A DNA stretch of 38,647 bases, taken from positions 1 through 38,647 of the forward strand of contig JAQGLW010000125.1 of NCBI GenBank assembly GCA_028292665.1, in the 5' to 3' direction. This stretch comes from Herminiimonas sp. (GTDB lineage: Bacteria; Pseudomonadota; Gammaproteobacteria; Burkholderiales; Burkholderiaceae_D). This document shows, piece by piece, positions 26,814 to 36,137 of the stretch (position 1 is its first letter; each line of letters begins with the position of its first letter). The notes below the pieces were generated by a model. It worked only from the letters and a program-made list of their open reading frames with translations, made no database searches and was not told where the DNA came from. A program made the position numbers and the translations under genes.

Positions 26814-29800
26814 ATGCTGATTCTGCCGGGCTCCAACGCTCTGTCTGCTTTTCGTACCCAACGTTTATTGTCGCAACTGCAAGAGGCCGACGCCGCCATC
26901 ATCGGCGTGACTGCGCGTTTTTTGCATTTCGTCGATTCTTCCGCGGAACTGTCCCGGGACGATATCGGCCGGCTGGAGGGCCTGTTGACGTACGGCGAGC
27001 CGTTTGCAAATAGCGCCGAAGGCGATGAATTCGTGGTCATCCCGCGTTTCGGCACGATTTCGCCGTGGGCCAGCAAGGCGACCGACATTGCGCACAACTG
27101 CGGCATGGCGCACATCAGGCGGATCGAGCGCGGGGTCTCGTATCACGTCCGGATGAAATCGGGCGTGCTGGGCGGCGCCAGACGGCTCCAGGGGGCGAGT
27201 GTCGAAGCAGTCGCCGCATTGCTGCATGACCGGATGACCGAGATGGTGCTGCGCAGCGCCAATGATGCGGCCGGGCTGTTCCGGGAACTGGAAGCGAAGC
27301 CATTGGAATTCATCGATGTGATGACCGGCGGCAAGGACGCGCTGGTGCGGGCGAATGCCGATCTCGGCCTGGCGCTGTCCGACGATGAAATCGATTACCT
27401 GCTCAATGCATTCACGCAGGCCGGGCGCAATCCGACCGATGTCGAACTGATGATGTTCGCGCAAGCCAACAGCGAGCATTGCCGTCACAAGATTTTCAAT
27501 GCCGACTGGACCATCGACGGCAAGAAGCAGGATAAATCGCTGTTCGCGATGATCAAGAATACCCATCAGCTGCAACCGAAAGGCACGATCGTCGCATACA
27601 GCGACAATTCGTCGATCATCGAAGGCGCGACGGTGTCGCGCTTCTATCCGCGCGGCGCGGCGGAAGGCAACGTCTACGCAGCGTCGGAAGAGTTGACCCA
27701 TATCCTGATGAAGGTCGAGACGCATAATCATCCGACCGCGATATCGCCGTTTCCCGGCGCCTCGACCGGCGCCGGCGGCGAGATTCGCGACGAAGGCGCG
27801 ACCGGGCGCGGCGCCAAGCCGAAGGCGGGGCTGACCGGCTTTACCGTGTCCAACCTGATGCTGCCGCATGCGGTGCAGCTTTGGGAAAACGCACGCGACG
27901 TCAGCGAACCTCCGGCGCAGCGCAAGCCGCCCGCGCCGGGCGGCATTTACGGCAAGCCAGACCGGATCGCCTCTGCGCTGCAGATCATGATCGACGGCCC
28001 GATCGGCGGCGCGGCATTCAACAATGAATTCGGGCGGCCCAATCTGGGCGGTTATTTCCGTACTTACGAACAGAACGTCGGCGGTTCGGTGCAGGGTTAT
28101 CACAAGCCGATCATGATTGCAGGCGGCATCGGCAACATCTCGGCCAGGCATACGGCAAAGAACGATCTCCCGGCCGGCAGCCTGCTGATCCAGCTGGGCG
28201 GACCCGGCATGCGCATCGGCATGGGCGGCAGCGCGGCGTCGTCGATGGCGACCGGCACCAACACCGCCGATCTCGATTTCGATTCGGTACAGCGCGGCAA
28301 CCCGGAGATGGAGCGGCGCGCGCAGGAAGTCATCAATGCATGCTGGGCGATGGGCGACGACAATCCGATCCTGTCGATCCATGATGTCGGCGCGGGCGGC
28401 TTGTCGAATGCATTTCCCGAAATCACCAACGATGCAAAACGCGGCGCGATTTTCGATCTGCGCAAGGTGCCGCTCGAAGAAAGCGGCATGGCGCCGAAGG
28501 AAATCTGGAGCAATGAATCGCAGGAGCGCTATGTGCTCGGCATCGCGCCGGATGCGCTGCCGCTGTTCCGGTATCTGTGCGAACGCGAGCGCTGCCTGTT
28601 CGCGGTGGTCGGCACCGCCACCGCAGAGCGGCAATTGAAAGTGATCGATCCCGAACATGGCAATAATCCGGTCGATATGCCGATGGATGTGCTGCTCGGC
28701 AAACCGCCGAAGATGCATCGCGACGTCGCGCATGCCGAAACCGGCTTTCCGGCAGTCGATCTGACCGGCATGGATCTGGCCGAGGTAGCGCAGCGCGTGC
28801 TGCGCTTGCCGGCCGTCGCCGATAAATCATTCCTGATCACGATCGGCGACCGCACGGTGGGCGCGACCACGGTGCGCGACCAGATGGTCGGTCCGTGGCA
28901 GGTGCCGGTCGCCGATTGCGCGGTGACGGCAATGAGTTTCGAGGGTTATCTCGGCGAAGCGATGGCGATGGGCGAGCGCACGCCGCTGGCAGTCATCAAT
29001 GCCGCAGCATCGGGCCGGATGGCGGTCGGCGAATCGATTACCAATATCGCCGCCGCGCCGATCGCCGATATCTCGGACATCAAGCTGTCGGCAAACTGGA
29101 TGGCGGCCTGCGGCCAGCCCGGCCAGGACGCGGCGCTGTTCGACACGGTCAAAGCGGTAGGCATGGAGCTGTGCCCGGCGCTCGGCATCAGCATCCCGGT
29201 CGGCAAGGATTCGCTGTCGATGCGCACCACCTGGAAAGACGATGAGGGCAGCAAGTCCGTCACGTCGCCGGTGTCGTTGATTGTGTCGGCCTTCGCGCCG
29301 GTGCATGACGTGCGGCTGTCGCTGACGCCGCAAATCCGGAAGGATGCGGGCGAAACCGCATTGATTTTCATCGATCTCGGCTGCGGCAAAAACCGCATGG
29401 GCGCATCCGCATTGGCGCAGGTGATGCAGCAGCTCGGCGCCGAAACGCCGGATGTCGACAGCCCTGAAAATCTGAAAGCGTTTTTCGCGGCGATACAAGA
29501 GCTCAACCGTTCGCAGATGCTGCTGGCTTATCACGATCGGTCCGACGGCGGGCTGTTCGCCACATTGTGCGAAATGGCGTTCGCCGGCCATGCCGGCTTG
29601 TCGGTCAATCTCGATATCCTGACGATGGAGAGCGAGCATGCATCCGACTGGGGCGATTCCAAAAACTGGACCGGCCAGGTAGCGGAACGCCGCAACGAGA
29701 TGACGTTGCGCGCATTGTTCAGCGAAGAACTGGGCGCCGTCATCCAGGTCCGCGCCGATCGAAAGTCCGACGTGATGAATGTGCTGCGCACGCATAATCT

Positions 29801-30833
29801 CGGCGCCCACAGCCATATCATCGGCAAGCCCAATGATCGCGACGTTATCGAATTCACGCGCGATGCCAAAGTGATTTACAGCCGGCCGCGCATCGATTTG
29901 CAGCGGATCTGGAGCGAAACCAGCTGGCGCATCGCGCGCCTGCGGGACAATCCGGCCTGCGCCGATGCCGAATACGAACGGATCGCCGACGCATCGGATC
30001 CCGGCATTTCGCCGAAGCTGACGTTCGATCCGCAGCAGGATATCGCTGCGCCGTTCATTTCAACCGGGGCAAGGCCGAAAGTTGCGATCCTGCGCGAGCA
30101 GGGCGTGAATTCCCATGTCGAAACCGCTTATGTGATGCACAAGTCCGGCTTCACTGCGGTCGATGTCCACATGAGCGACCTGATCGCGGGCCGAGCCCGG
30201 CTGGACGACTTCAAGGGTGCGATCGCGGTAGGCGGTTTTTCCTATGGCGACGTGCTGGGCGCCGGCGAAGGATGGGCCAAGACGATACTGTTCAACGCGA
30301 AGCTGGCTGAACAGTTCGCGCTCTTTTTCAATCGCGCCGACACGTTTGCATTGGGCATTTGCAACGGCTGCCAGATGATGAGCAACCTGAAATCGATCAT
30401 TCCCGGCGCGCACGCATGGCCGAAATTCACGCGCAACAAGTCCGAGCAGTTCGAGGCGCGCTTCGCGATGGTCGAAGTCGCCGACTCGCCGTCGATCTTT
30501 TTCCGGGGAATGGCGGGTTCGCAAAGCGCGATCGCCGTTGCGCACGGCGAAGGCTATGCCGATTTTTCGCAAACCGGCGATATCGGACAAGCGATCGTCG
30601 CGATGCGTTTCGTCGACAACAGGGGACAGGCGACCGAAGGCTATCCGTATAACCCGAACGGTTCTCCGCAAGGCATCACATCGGTGACCACGCCGGACGG
30701 CCGCTTTACCGCATTGATGCCGCATGCGGAGCGCGGGTTCCGGACCGTGCTGCAATCGTGGCACCCGGAATCATGGGGCGAGGATTCGCCGTGGATGCGG
30801 ATGTTCCGTAATGCGCGCAAGTGGGTGGGATAG
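26814..30833 (+). CDS. purL: Phosphoribosylformylglycinamidine synthase (one-chain PurL)
   Basis: PurL catalyses the fourth step of purine synthesis, converting FGAR, glutamine and ATP to FGAM. The 1339-residue large-type enzyme has the N-terminal PurS-like domain, two AIR-synthase-like ATP-binding halves ([30 protein letters not shown]), and a C-terminal class I glutaminase with Cys1183 (GICNGCQMM), His1317 and Glu1319 (WHPES). I start at the ATG at 26814 because homologues begin near [16 protein letters not shown]. The frame is open from an ATG at 26766, which would add 16 residues; neither has a clear ribosome binding site. It stands alone and converges on ppiC across a bidirectional terminator. 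Confidence 0.97.
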   Translation: MLILPGSNALSAFRTQRLLSQLQEADAAIIGVTARFLHFVDSSAELSRDDIGRLEGLLTYGEPFANSAEGDEFVVIPRFGTISPWASKATDIAHNCGMAHIRRIERGVSYHVRMKSGVLGGARRLQGASVEAVAALLHDRMTEMVLRSANDAAGLFRELEAKPLEFIDVMTGGKDALVRANADLGLALSDDEIDYLLNAFTQAGRNPTDVELMMFAQANSEHCRHKIFNADWTIDGKKQDKSLFAMIKNTHQLQPKGTIVAYSDNSSIIEGATVSRFYPRGAAEGNVYAASEELTHILMKVETHNHPTAISPFPGASTGAGGEIRDEGATGRGAKPKAGLTGFTVSNLMLPHAVQLWENARDVSEPPAQRKPPAPGGIYGKPDRIASALQIMIDGPIGGAAFNNEFGRPNLGGYFRTYEQNVGGSVQGYHKPIMIAGGIGNISARHTAKNDLPAGSLLIQLGGPGMRIGMGGSAASSMATGTNTADLDFDSVQRGNPEMERRAQEVINACWAMGDDNPILSIHDVGAGGLSNAFPEITNDAKRGAIFDLRKVPLEESGMAPKEIWSNESQERYVLGIAPDALPLFRYLCERERCLFAVVGTATAERQLKVIDPEHGNNPVDMPMDVLLGKPPKMHRDVAHAETGFPAVDLTGMDLAEVAQRVLRLPAVADKSFLITIGDRTVGATTVRDQMVGPWQVPVADCAVTAMSFEGYLGEAMAMGERTPLAVINAAASGRMAVGESITNIAAAPIADISDIKLSANWMAACGQPGQDAALFDTVKAVGMELCPALGISIPVGKDSLSMRTTWKDDEGSKSVTSPVSLIVSAFAPVHDVRLSLTPQIRKDAGETALIFIDLGCGKNRMGASALAQVMQQLGAETPDVDSPENLKAFFAAIQELNRSQMLLAYHDRSDGGLFATLCEMAFAGHAGLSVNLDILTMESEHASDWGDSKNWTGQVAERRNEMTLRALFSEELGAVIQVRADRKSDVMNVLRTHNLGAHSHIIGKPNDRDVIEFTRDAKVIYSRPRIDLQRIWSETSWRIARLRDNPACADAEYERIADASDPGISPKLTFDPQQDIAAPFISTGARPKVAILREQGVNSHVETAYVMHKSGFTAVDVHMSDLIAGRARLDDFKGAIAVGGFSYGDVLGAGEGWAKTILFNAKLAEQFALFFNRADTFALGICNGCQMMSNLKSIIPGAHAWPKFTRNKSEQFEARFAMVEVADSPSIFFRGMAGSQSAIAVAHGEGYADFSQTGDIGQAIVAMRFVDNRGQATEGYPYNPNGSPQGITSVTTPDGRFTALMPHAERGFRTVLQSWHPESWGEDSPWMRMFRNARKWVG

Positions 30834-30923
30834 AAAAGTATCCGGTGTTCGGGTGTCTTTGCATGCGGCCGGCATGCGGGTCGGCAGGATCGGTCAAGCA
30901 AGGCGATGTCATGCACCGCCAAT

Positions 30924-30955
30924 AAAAAAGGCGCTCGATCGAGCGCCTTTTCTTT
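30924..30955. terminator. Bidirectional terminator between purL and ppiC
   Basis: AAAAGGCGCTCG directly abuts its complement CGAGCGCCTTTT around a central AT, giving a near-perfect palindrome with A and T flanks on both sides. It lies between the converging stop codons of purL and ppiC and can end both transcripts. Confidence 0.9.
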
Positions 30956-30968
30956 ATCCGGCAAATGA

Positions 30969-31745
30969 TTACTGGATCTTGGCTTTCTTGCGCAGTTCCT
31001 GCTGATAAGCCTGCAGTTTTTGCTGTTGCAGCTGTTCCGCGATCTGCGGTTTGACTTCTTCGAATGCAGGCACCTTGGCGGCGCGTACATCTTCGAGTTT
31101 GATCACGTGATAGCCGAACTGGGTTTTGACCGGCGTCTCGGTTATCTGGCCTTTTTGCAACGCGACCATCGCATCGGAGAACGGCTTGACGAATGAAGCA
31201 GGCGAAGCCCAGTCGAGATCGCCGCCGTTGGCTGCGGAACCGGGATCCTTCGATTGCTTGGCCAGGTCTTCAAACTTGGCGCCGCCTTTCAGCTTGGCGA
31301 TGATTGCCTTTGCTTCGTCTTCCTTTTCAACCAGGATGTGGCGTGCGCGATATTCCTTGTCGCCGGCCTGCGCCTTGAACTTGTCGTATTCGGCTTTCAG
31401 GTCGGCTTCCTTGACCGGATTTTTCTTGATGTAATCGCCGACCAGCGCACGAATCACGATCGCCTGACGGGCTATTTCGAGCTGATTCTTGACATCCGGG
31501 CTGGTGCCCAGACCCAGTCTGTCCGCTTCCTGGATCAGGATTTCACGGTTGATCAATTCTTCCTTGACCATTGCGCGCAGCTGAGGAGAATCCTGCTGGC
31601 CTTGCGCTGCCATCTGCTTGACCATCGTGTCGGCGCGGGATGAAGGAACCGGCTTGCCGTTCACGACGGCGAGGTTTTGCGCCACAACGGGCAATGCAGC
31701 GGTTGCAAGAAGAATTGCCAGCAAGTGAGCAGGTTTTAAAGTCAT
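30969..31745 (-). CDS. Periplasmic parvulin-type peptidyl-prolyl isomerase
   Basis: The 258-residue protein has a signal peptide (LLAILLATAALPVVAQ), a SurA_N-like helical region, a single parvulin domain at about 132-225 (RARHILVEKEDEA ... GGDLDWASPASFVKPF ... FGYHVIKLED) and a C-terminal Gln/Lys-rich helix. It should fold secreted or outer-membrane proteins in the periplasm. AGGAT lies eight bases before the ATG. It follows bolA by 73 bases and probably ends the selO-msrB-yciB-bolA transcript, with an extra promoter possible in the gap. It is separate from ppiD, also in this window. Confidence 0.93.
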   Translation of the reverse strand: MTLKPAHLLAILLATAALPVVAQNLAVVNGKPVPSSRADTMVKQMAAQGQQDSPQLRAMVKEELINREILIQEADRLGLGTSPDVKNQLEIARQAIVIRALVGDYIKKNPVKEADLKAEYDKFKAQAGDKEYRARHILVEKEDEAKAIIAKLKGGAKFEDLAKQSKDPGSAANGGDLDWASPASFVKPFSDAMVALQKGQITETPVKTQFGYHVIKLEDVRAAKVPAFEEVKPQIAEQLQQQKLQAYQQELRKKAKIQ

Positions 31746-31759
31746 TATCTGATCCTAAA

Positions 31760-31783
31760 GATGGTGTACAACTGATGGTGTAC
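31760..31783. repeat. Direct repeat upstream of the parvulin gene
   Basis: GATGGTGTAC occurs at 31760-31769 and 31774-31783, a 14-base period, in the gap between bolA and the parvulin gene. Such closely spaced direct repeats can be regulator binding sites, but a chance duplication is as likely. Confidence 0.4.
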
Positions 31784-31818
31784 GAGTTATAAAAAAGCTG
31801 AAATAAAATCGGCGGCGC

Positions 31819-32118
31819 TTAACCCGATGTATCAGCAGAGGTATCGGCGGAAACTTCGGATGGAGCCAATGCAATGATGGCGAGAGCGTGAATTTCGGAG
31901 TGCATCATGCCACGGAGGCAATCATACACCAGCCGATGCCTTGCTATGCGGTTTTGCCCTTCAAAAAGCCCGGAAACGAGCCGTATTCGATAATGCCCGC
32001 CGCCGGATGCGGCCCCTGCATGGCCCGCATGGAGGGCTGATTCGTCCTCCAGTTGACATTCCAGCGGCGTGAAAGTTGCAATCAGCCGTTTGCGCATTTC
32101 CTGCAGCCGGTCTGTCAT
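31819..32118 (-). CDS. bolA: BolA family protein
   Basis: BolA proteins pair with monothiol glutaredoxins to bind or pass on iron-sulfur clusters and influence cell shape genes. The 99-residue product has the family core: an N-terminal helix ([13 protein letters not shown]), [14 protein letters not shown], and [21 protein letters not shown]. The invariant His residues are present. The C-terminus has a short repetitive tail ([10 protein letters not shown]). The start overlaps the yciB stop by four bases, so translation is coupled. Confidence 0.93.
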   Translation of the reverse strand: MTDRLQEMRKRLIATFTPLECQLEDESALHAGHAGAASGGGHYRIRLVSGLFEGQNRIARHRLVYDCLRGMMHSEIHALAIIALAPSEVSADTSADTSG

Positions 32119-32735
32119 TCCGCATCCTTCATGTATTTCGACAGGAACAGGCTCTGACCGATTACGAACGTCAGCATCAGGCCCATGAAGCCGAACAGCT
32201 TGAAATTGACCCAGATTGCAGTGGGAAAATTGAACGCGACATACAGGTTGATTATTCCCATCACGCCGAAAAAGGCAACCCAGGCAAGACTAAGCCGCTC
32301 CCATACCGGATCGGGCAGGGTAATCTGTTTCCCCATCATGGTGCGGATCAGATTTTTCTTGAGAAACGCCTGGCTTGTCAGCAATGCCGCGGCGAAAACC
32401 CAGTACAGAACAGTCGGCTTCCATTTGATGAACGTCTCGTTGTGGAAGTAGATCGTTGCTCCTCCGAAAAAACCGATGATCACGAACGACACCCACAGCA
32501 TCGGATCGACTTTTTTGCGTCGCGCCAGCAGATAGCCGATCTGCGCGATGGTCGCCGCGATGGCGATTGCGGTTGCAAGCAGGATAGGCGCCTGGTCGGC
32601 CGCGATCACACCGCCGGATACCACGCCGGATAAATATTGTCCTACCAGCGACTGCGCCGTGTCCGGATGGCCTTCGCCCCACTTGAACATGCCGAAAAAG
32701 AGGATGACCGGAAAAAGATCGAACAGGAACTTCAT
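32115..32735 (-). CDS. yciB: YciB inner-membrane septation protein (intracellular septation protein A family)
   Basis: The 206-residue membrane protein starts [14 protein letters not shown] and has about five to six helices. It contains the family motif [14 protein letters not shown] and [15 protein letters not shown]. YciB interacts with cell elongation and division proteins in E. coli and affects envelope integrity; the mechanism is unsettled. The start overlaps the msrB stop by four bases and the end overlaps bolA by four bases, so it sits inside a tightly coupled operon. Confidence 0.93.
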   Translation of the reverse strand: MKFLFDLFPVILFFGMFKWGEGHPDTAQSLVGQYLSGVVSGGVIAADQAPILLATAIAIAATIAQIGYLLARRKKVDPMLWVSFVIIGFFGGATIYFHNETFIKWKPTVLYWVFAAALLTSQAFLKKNLIRTMMGKQITLPDPVWERLSLAWVAFFGVMGIINLYVAFNFPTAIWVNFKLFGFMGLMLTFVIGQSLFLSKYMKDAE

Positions 32736-33157
32736 TTTGGATTGTTCTCTTTCGTTTCAGGTTGCGGTTCGAAGCGCAGCGACGCCGAATTGATGCAGTA
32801 ACGCAAACCGGTCGGCGGCGGCCCGTCCGGGAATACATGCCCCAGATGCGCATTGCAGACGTTGCATGATATTTCAGTGCGGAGCATGCCGTGCGTGCGG
32901 TCCGTTTTTTCGGTCACGTTGCCGGGATCGAGCGGCCTGAAGTAACTCGGCCAGCCGCAGCCGGATTCGAATTTCGCATCCGATTCGAACAACGGCGTAT
33001 TGCAGCAGACGCATGTGTAAATGCCGTGCTCATGGTGATCCCAGTAACGGCCGCTGAAGGCGCGTTCGGTAGCGGCATGGCGAGTTACCTGGTAGTCGAG
33101 CGGATCGAGCATTTCACGCCACTCCGCATCGGTCTTGGTGATTTTTTCCGTGGTCAT
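32732..33157 (-). CDS. msrB: Peptide-methionine (R)-S-oxide reductase
   Basis: MsrB reduces the R-sulfoxide of methionine in damaged proteins. The 141-residue product has the zinc site Cys49/Cys52 (CVCCNTPLF) and Cys98/Cys101 (CNVC), a candidate resolving Cys67 (SGCGWPS) and the catalytic Cys121 (RYCINSAS). The Sec-to-Cys form is usual in bacteria. No signal peptide is present, so it is cytoplasmic. It lies eight bases after selO and overlaps yciB. Its pairing with selO fits an oxidative-stress operon. Confidence 0.97.
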   Translation of the reverse strand: MTTEKITKTDAEWREMLDPLDYQVTRHAATERAFSGRYWDHHEHGIYTCVCCNTPLFESDAKFESGCGWPSYFRPLDPGNVTEKTDRTHGMLRTEISCNVCNAHLGHVFPDGPPPTGLRYCINSASLRFEPQPETKENNPK

Positions 33158-33165
33158 TTCTTGTC

Positions 33166-34674
33166 TCAGGATGAACAGCTTACTTCAAGATGGCTGGCCC
33201 AGTCCGGCGGAAGCGCAGCGTACTGCGCGTTTTCCGGTTGTTCGTCGAATGGTTTTTCGAGAATTCCGAGCAGCTTGCCGATTTCGGAGAAGTCCTTCCG
33301 TTGCGCCTTTTCTATCGCTGTCTGCGCAAGATAATTGCGTAGCACGTATTTGGGGTTGACCGCATGCATTGCAATACTGCGCCGGCTGTCGAGGCTGTTT
33401 TCCTGCTTCAGCCGTGTCCGGTATTGTACCGCCCATGCATCGAAAGCGGCACGGTCGATGAACAGGTCGCGCAACGGAGCGTCCGTTTCCGGACGATCGG
33501 CCTGCAGATCGCCGAGACGCCGGAAGAACAGCGTGAAATCCGCATGGCTGCCCTGCATCGCGGCAAACATCGCATCGAACAACTTGCCGTCTTCCGGAAG
33601 TTTCGATTGCAATCCCAGTTTTGCATGCAGCAAATCATCCAGCCTGGCTGCGTACTCGGATTGGTAATTCTGCAATGCCGCTTGCGTATCGTCCACCTCG
33701 CCGATCAGAGGCAGCATCGCCTGACCCAGTGCATAACAATTCCAATGGCCGATCTGCGGCTGCATGCTGTATGCATAGCGGCCTTGCCGATCGGTATGGT
33801 TGCAGATGTGGTTGGCATCGAATGCCTCCATGAAGCCGAACGGTCCGTAATCCAGCGTCAGGCCGAGGATCGACATGTTATCGGTATTCATCACGCCGTG
33901 CATGAAGCCGATCGCCTGCCACTGCGCCATCAGATGCGCAGTGCGGCGCGTGACTTCGGCCAGCAGCGCCTGATAGGGATTCGCAGTATCGCGCAGTTCC
34001 GGATAACAGCGGTCGATGACGTAGTCGGCAAGGATTTTCAGTTCAGCTTTTTTGTCGTTGTAAAACCAGTGCTCGAAGGAGCCGAAGCGAACGAAGGTCG
34101 GCGCCATCCGCGTTGCCACCGCAGCCGTTTCGGGTGTCTCGCGCATCACAAGCTGATCCGAGCCGGTCACGCACAATGCGCGCGAAGTCGGAATGCCCAA
34201 CGCGGCCATCGCTTCCGAACATAGAAATTCGCGGATCGACGAGCGCAGCACGGCGCGGCCGTCGCCCATGCGGGAATAGGGCGTCAGGCCCGCTCCCTTG
34301 AGTTGCAATTCGAGCACGCCGGGATGACCGGTCCCCGGTGCAGGCGCTTCGCCCAGCAGAATCGCACGGCCGTCGCCGAGTTGTCCGGCCCAGACGCCGA
34401 ACTGATGACCGGAATAGACGGCTGCCAGTGGAATCGAATCCGGCAGGGTGCGATTGCCGCTGAATGTCTCGACGAAATCGTCCGTCGCGAATTCGGCCGG
34501 ATCGAGATCGATCAGCGCGGCAGCCGATGCGCCGGCGCAAACCAGGTACGGCGCCGGCAATGGAGTCGGCATCAGCCGCGTGTAAAACGCCGGCGGCAAT
34601 TCAGCGAAAGAATTGCCCAGCGATAAATCATCGATGCGGTGGAGAAGCTGCGGCGGCAGTCCTGGTGCATTCAT
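33166..34674 (-). CDS. selO: SelO (YdiU), protein adenylyltransferase of the pseudokinase fold
   Basis: SelO transfers AMP from ATP to Ser, Thr or Tyr of target proteins and helps redox homeostasis. From the ATG at 34674 the protein has 502 residues. Visible motifs include [38 protein letters not shown] and [20 protein letters not shown], which carries the Asn and Asp residues that bind metal. The C-terminus is SCSS: Cys stands where some homologues carry selenocysteine. I chose 34674 because AAGGA lies six bases upstream and the ATG overlaps the upstream stop as ATGA; an ATG at 34680 would place AAGGA too close. It leads the operon selO-msrB-yciB-bolA. Confidence 0.95.
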   Translation of the reverse strand: MNAPGLPPQLLHRIDDLSLGNSFAELPPAFYTRLMPTPLPAPYLVCAGASAAALIDLDPAEFATDDFVETFSGNRTLPDSIPLAAVYSGHQFGVWAGQLGDGRAILLGEAPAPGTGHPGVLELQLKGAGLTPYSRMGDGRAVLRSSIREFLCSEAMAALGIPTSRALCVTGSDQLVMRETPETAAVATRMAPTFVRFGSFEHWFYNDKKAELKILADYVIDRCYPELRDTANPYQALLAEVTRRTAHLMAQWQAIGFMHGVMNTDNMSILGLTLDYGPFGFMEAFDANHICNHTDRQGRYAYSMQPQIGHWNCYALGQAMLPLIGEVDDTQAALQNYQSEYAARLDDLLHAKLGLQSKLPEDGKLFDAMFAAMQGSHADFTLFFRRLGDLQADRPETDAPLRDLFIDRAAFDAWAVQYRTRLKQENSLDSRRSIAMHAVNPKYVLRNYLAQTAIEKAQRKDFSEIGKLLGILEKPFDEQPENAQYAALPPDWASHLEVSCSS

Positions 34675-35050
34675 TTCCATTCCTTGATCCGACCTGCTGC
34701 GTCAAGTCGTATTTCGAGCGCCCGGTCAATTGAGACAGGCTGCCGGGGATTTTGTGCCGCACTTGGCGCGCTGCGTTCCGGATAGGCAATTTGCATTAAT
34801 GTATCCGGACGCTCGATGAATACGCGGCCGTAATTTGGCCGTACCATATTGTCCTGCTCCGACAGGCGCAGCAGCTTGGCGATGCTCTGGCGGGATTTGC
34901 CGAGCAGATGGCCGATTTCCTCCGCGTCAGCGGCACTTCGCGTGCGCGTGGGGCGGCCGCCTCGGCCATGATATCGTCGGGCAGATCGACCAGCCACGAT
35001 TCCCGCAGCAGGGCAGCTTTGTCGATGATCAATTTGATTGGATCGGACAT
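34671..35050 (-). pseudogene. Small frameshifted gene upstream of selO, possible helix-turn-helix protein
   Basis: An ATG at 35050 opens MSDPIKLIIDKAALLRESWL and LPDDIMAEAAAPRAREVPL. A -1 shift near 34925 then gives AEEIGHLLGKSRQSIAKLLR, SEQDNMVRPNYGRVFIERPD, and an end at 34671, in total about 125 residues. Neither part alone has a sensible boundary: the first frame runs on as low-quality sequence to 34796, and the second has no start codon upstream. The AEEIGHLLGKSRQSIAKLL segment looks like a helix-turn-helix. The stop overlaps the selO start (ATGA), as in a coupled operon. I do not recognise the family. A single missing base, a true pseudogene or a sequencing error would all explain it. 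Confidence 0.6.
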
Positions 35051-35162
35051 GGCAAATGTTAAGTAGTTGACAGTCTTGGACAGTGCGTTGTGCCGATACT
35101 GCCGGTTGGATGCGGAAAAATGCGTCTATTTCCCCTATTTTGACAGAGAAGAGAAAACTCAT

Positions 35163-35939
35163 ATGAATGTGCCCGAAAAGTTGCTTATTCCGTCGGTCAA
35201 GGACAATGTTTCCTTGGAAGAATGGCAGACCCGCATCGATCTGGCCGCATGCTACCGGCTGGTGGCGGATTTCGGCTGGAGCGACCTGGTATTCACCCAT
35301 ATCACCGCACGCGTGCCCGGCGCCGAAGACCAGTTCCTGATCAATCCGTACGGCATGATGTTCGACGAAATCACTGCATCGTCGCTGGTGAAGATCGACC
35401 TTGACGGCAACAAGCTCGACGCTTCGCCGTTCCCGGTGAATCCGGCCGGCTTCACGATCCATTCCGCGATCCACTCGGCGCGGCACGATGCGCAGTGCGT
35501 GCTGCATGTGCATAGTCTCAACGGCGTGGCGGTATCTGCGCAAAGAAATGGCGTGCTGCCGCTGTCGCAGCAGTCGATTTTCATTTTGTCCAGCCTGGCT
35601 TATCACGACTATGAAGGCGTGGCATTGAATGAAGAGGAAAAACCGCGCCTGGTTGCCGACCTGGGCAATAAATCCTTTCTGATGCTGCGCAATCATGGTT
35701 TGTTGACGATCGGCAAAACAATCGCCGATGCGTTCGTCAATATGTATCTGTTTGAAGCCGCTTGCACCATCCAGGTTCGGGCGCAGGCGGGCGGCGGCGA
35801 GCTGGTCCGGATTCCCGATGCAATCATCGGCGGTGCGCAGCAGCAGGCAAAAGCGGCGACCAAATCGCTGGGCGGCATGCTGGCGTGGCCGGGTTTGCTG
35901 CGCCGGCTCGATCGGCTTGATTCCTCTTACAGAACGTGA
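35163..35939 (+). CDS. Class II aldolase/adducin family protein
   Basis: The 258-residue product has the class II aldolase fold with metal-binding His residues in LHVHSLNGVAVS and LRNHGLL, and the substrate-phosphate region near FTHITARVPGAEDQFLINP. Relatives include fuculose-phosphate aldolase, ribulose-phosphate epimerase and decarboxylases, but this subgroup is mostly uncharacterised. I start at the ATG at 35163, which has AGAGAAGAG upstream and matches homologue length; the frame is open from 35067 without conserved sequence. It is divergent from the small broken gene and 198 bases before the acyl-CoA synthetase. Confidence 0.88.
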   Translation: MNVPEKLLIPSVKDNVSLEEWQTRIDLAACYRLVADFGWSDLVFTHITARVPGAEDQFLINPYGMMFDEITASSLVKIDLDGNKLDASPFPVNPAGFTIHSAIHSARHDAQCVLHVHSLNGVAVSAQRNGVLPLSQQSIFILSSLAYHDYEGVALNEEEKPRLVADLGNKSFLMLRNHGLLTIGKTIADAFVNMYLFEAACTIQVRAQAGGGELVRIPDAIIGGAQQQAKAATKSLGGMLAWPGLLRRLDRLDSSYRT

Positions 35940-36137
35940 TGTCGCCGCTATTTTTGCGTCCACGTTGCGTTGCATAACGACAAGGCTGAAAAACCGGCTT
36001 TGCAAGAATGTTGCTGACACAAAAGTCGCTTGAATGGCAATTGTGCAATGCGCCACCGAAAGTCGTTGACGAAATTAGTACGGTCGTCCCAAAATCGGCA
36101 TGCAATGAGATAACAATGACAATAACTAGGAGACACG

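Noticed and set aside
26865-28733. 622-codon open frame antisense to purL
   Set aside because: Long mirror frame rich in Arg, His and Ala; purL motifs are intact across the whole region.
33166-34674. SelO and MnmH together as evidence of a selenium-utilisation island
   Set aside because: SelO here ends in Cys, not an in-frame UGA selenocysteine, and no selD, selA, selB or tRNA-Sec is present. The two genes are 20 kb apart in unrelated operons.
35067-35162. N-terminal extension of the aldolase to an upstream start at 35067
   Set aside because: The extra 32 residues are not conserved in character, while the ATG at 35163 has a purine-rich site upstream and gives the family length.
34671-36056. 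461-codon minus-strand open frame running through the aldolase gene
   Set aside because: Most of it is the mirror of the aldolase. Only its last ~85 codons look real, as the second half of the frameshifted gene upstream of selO.
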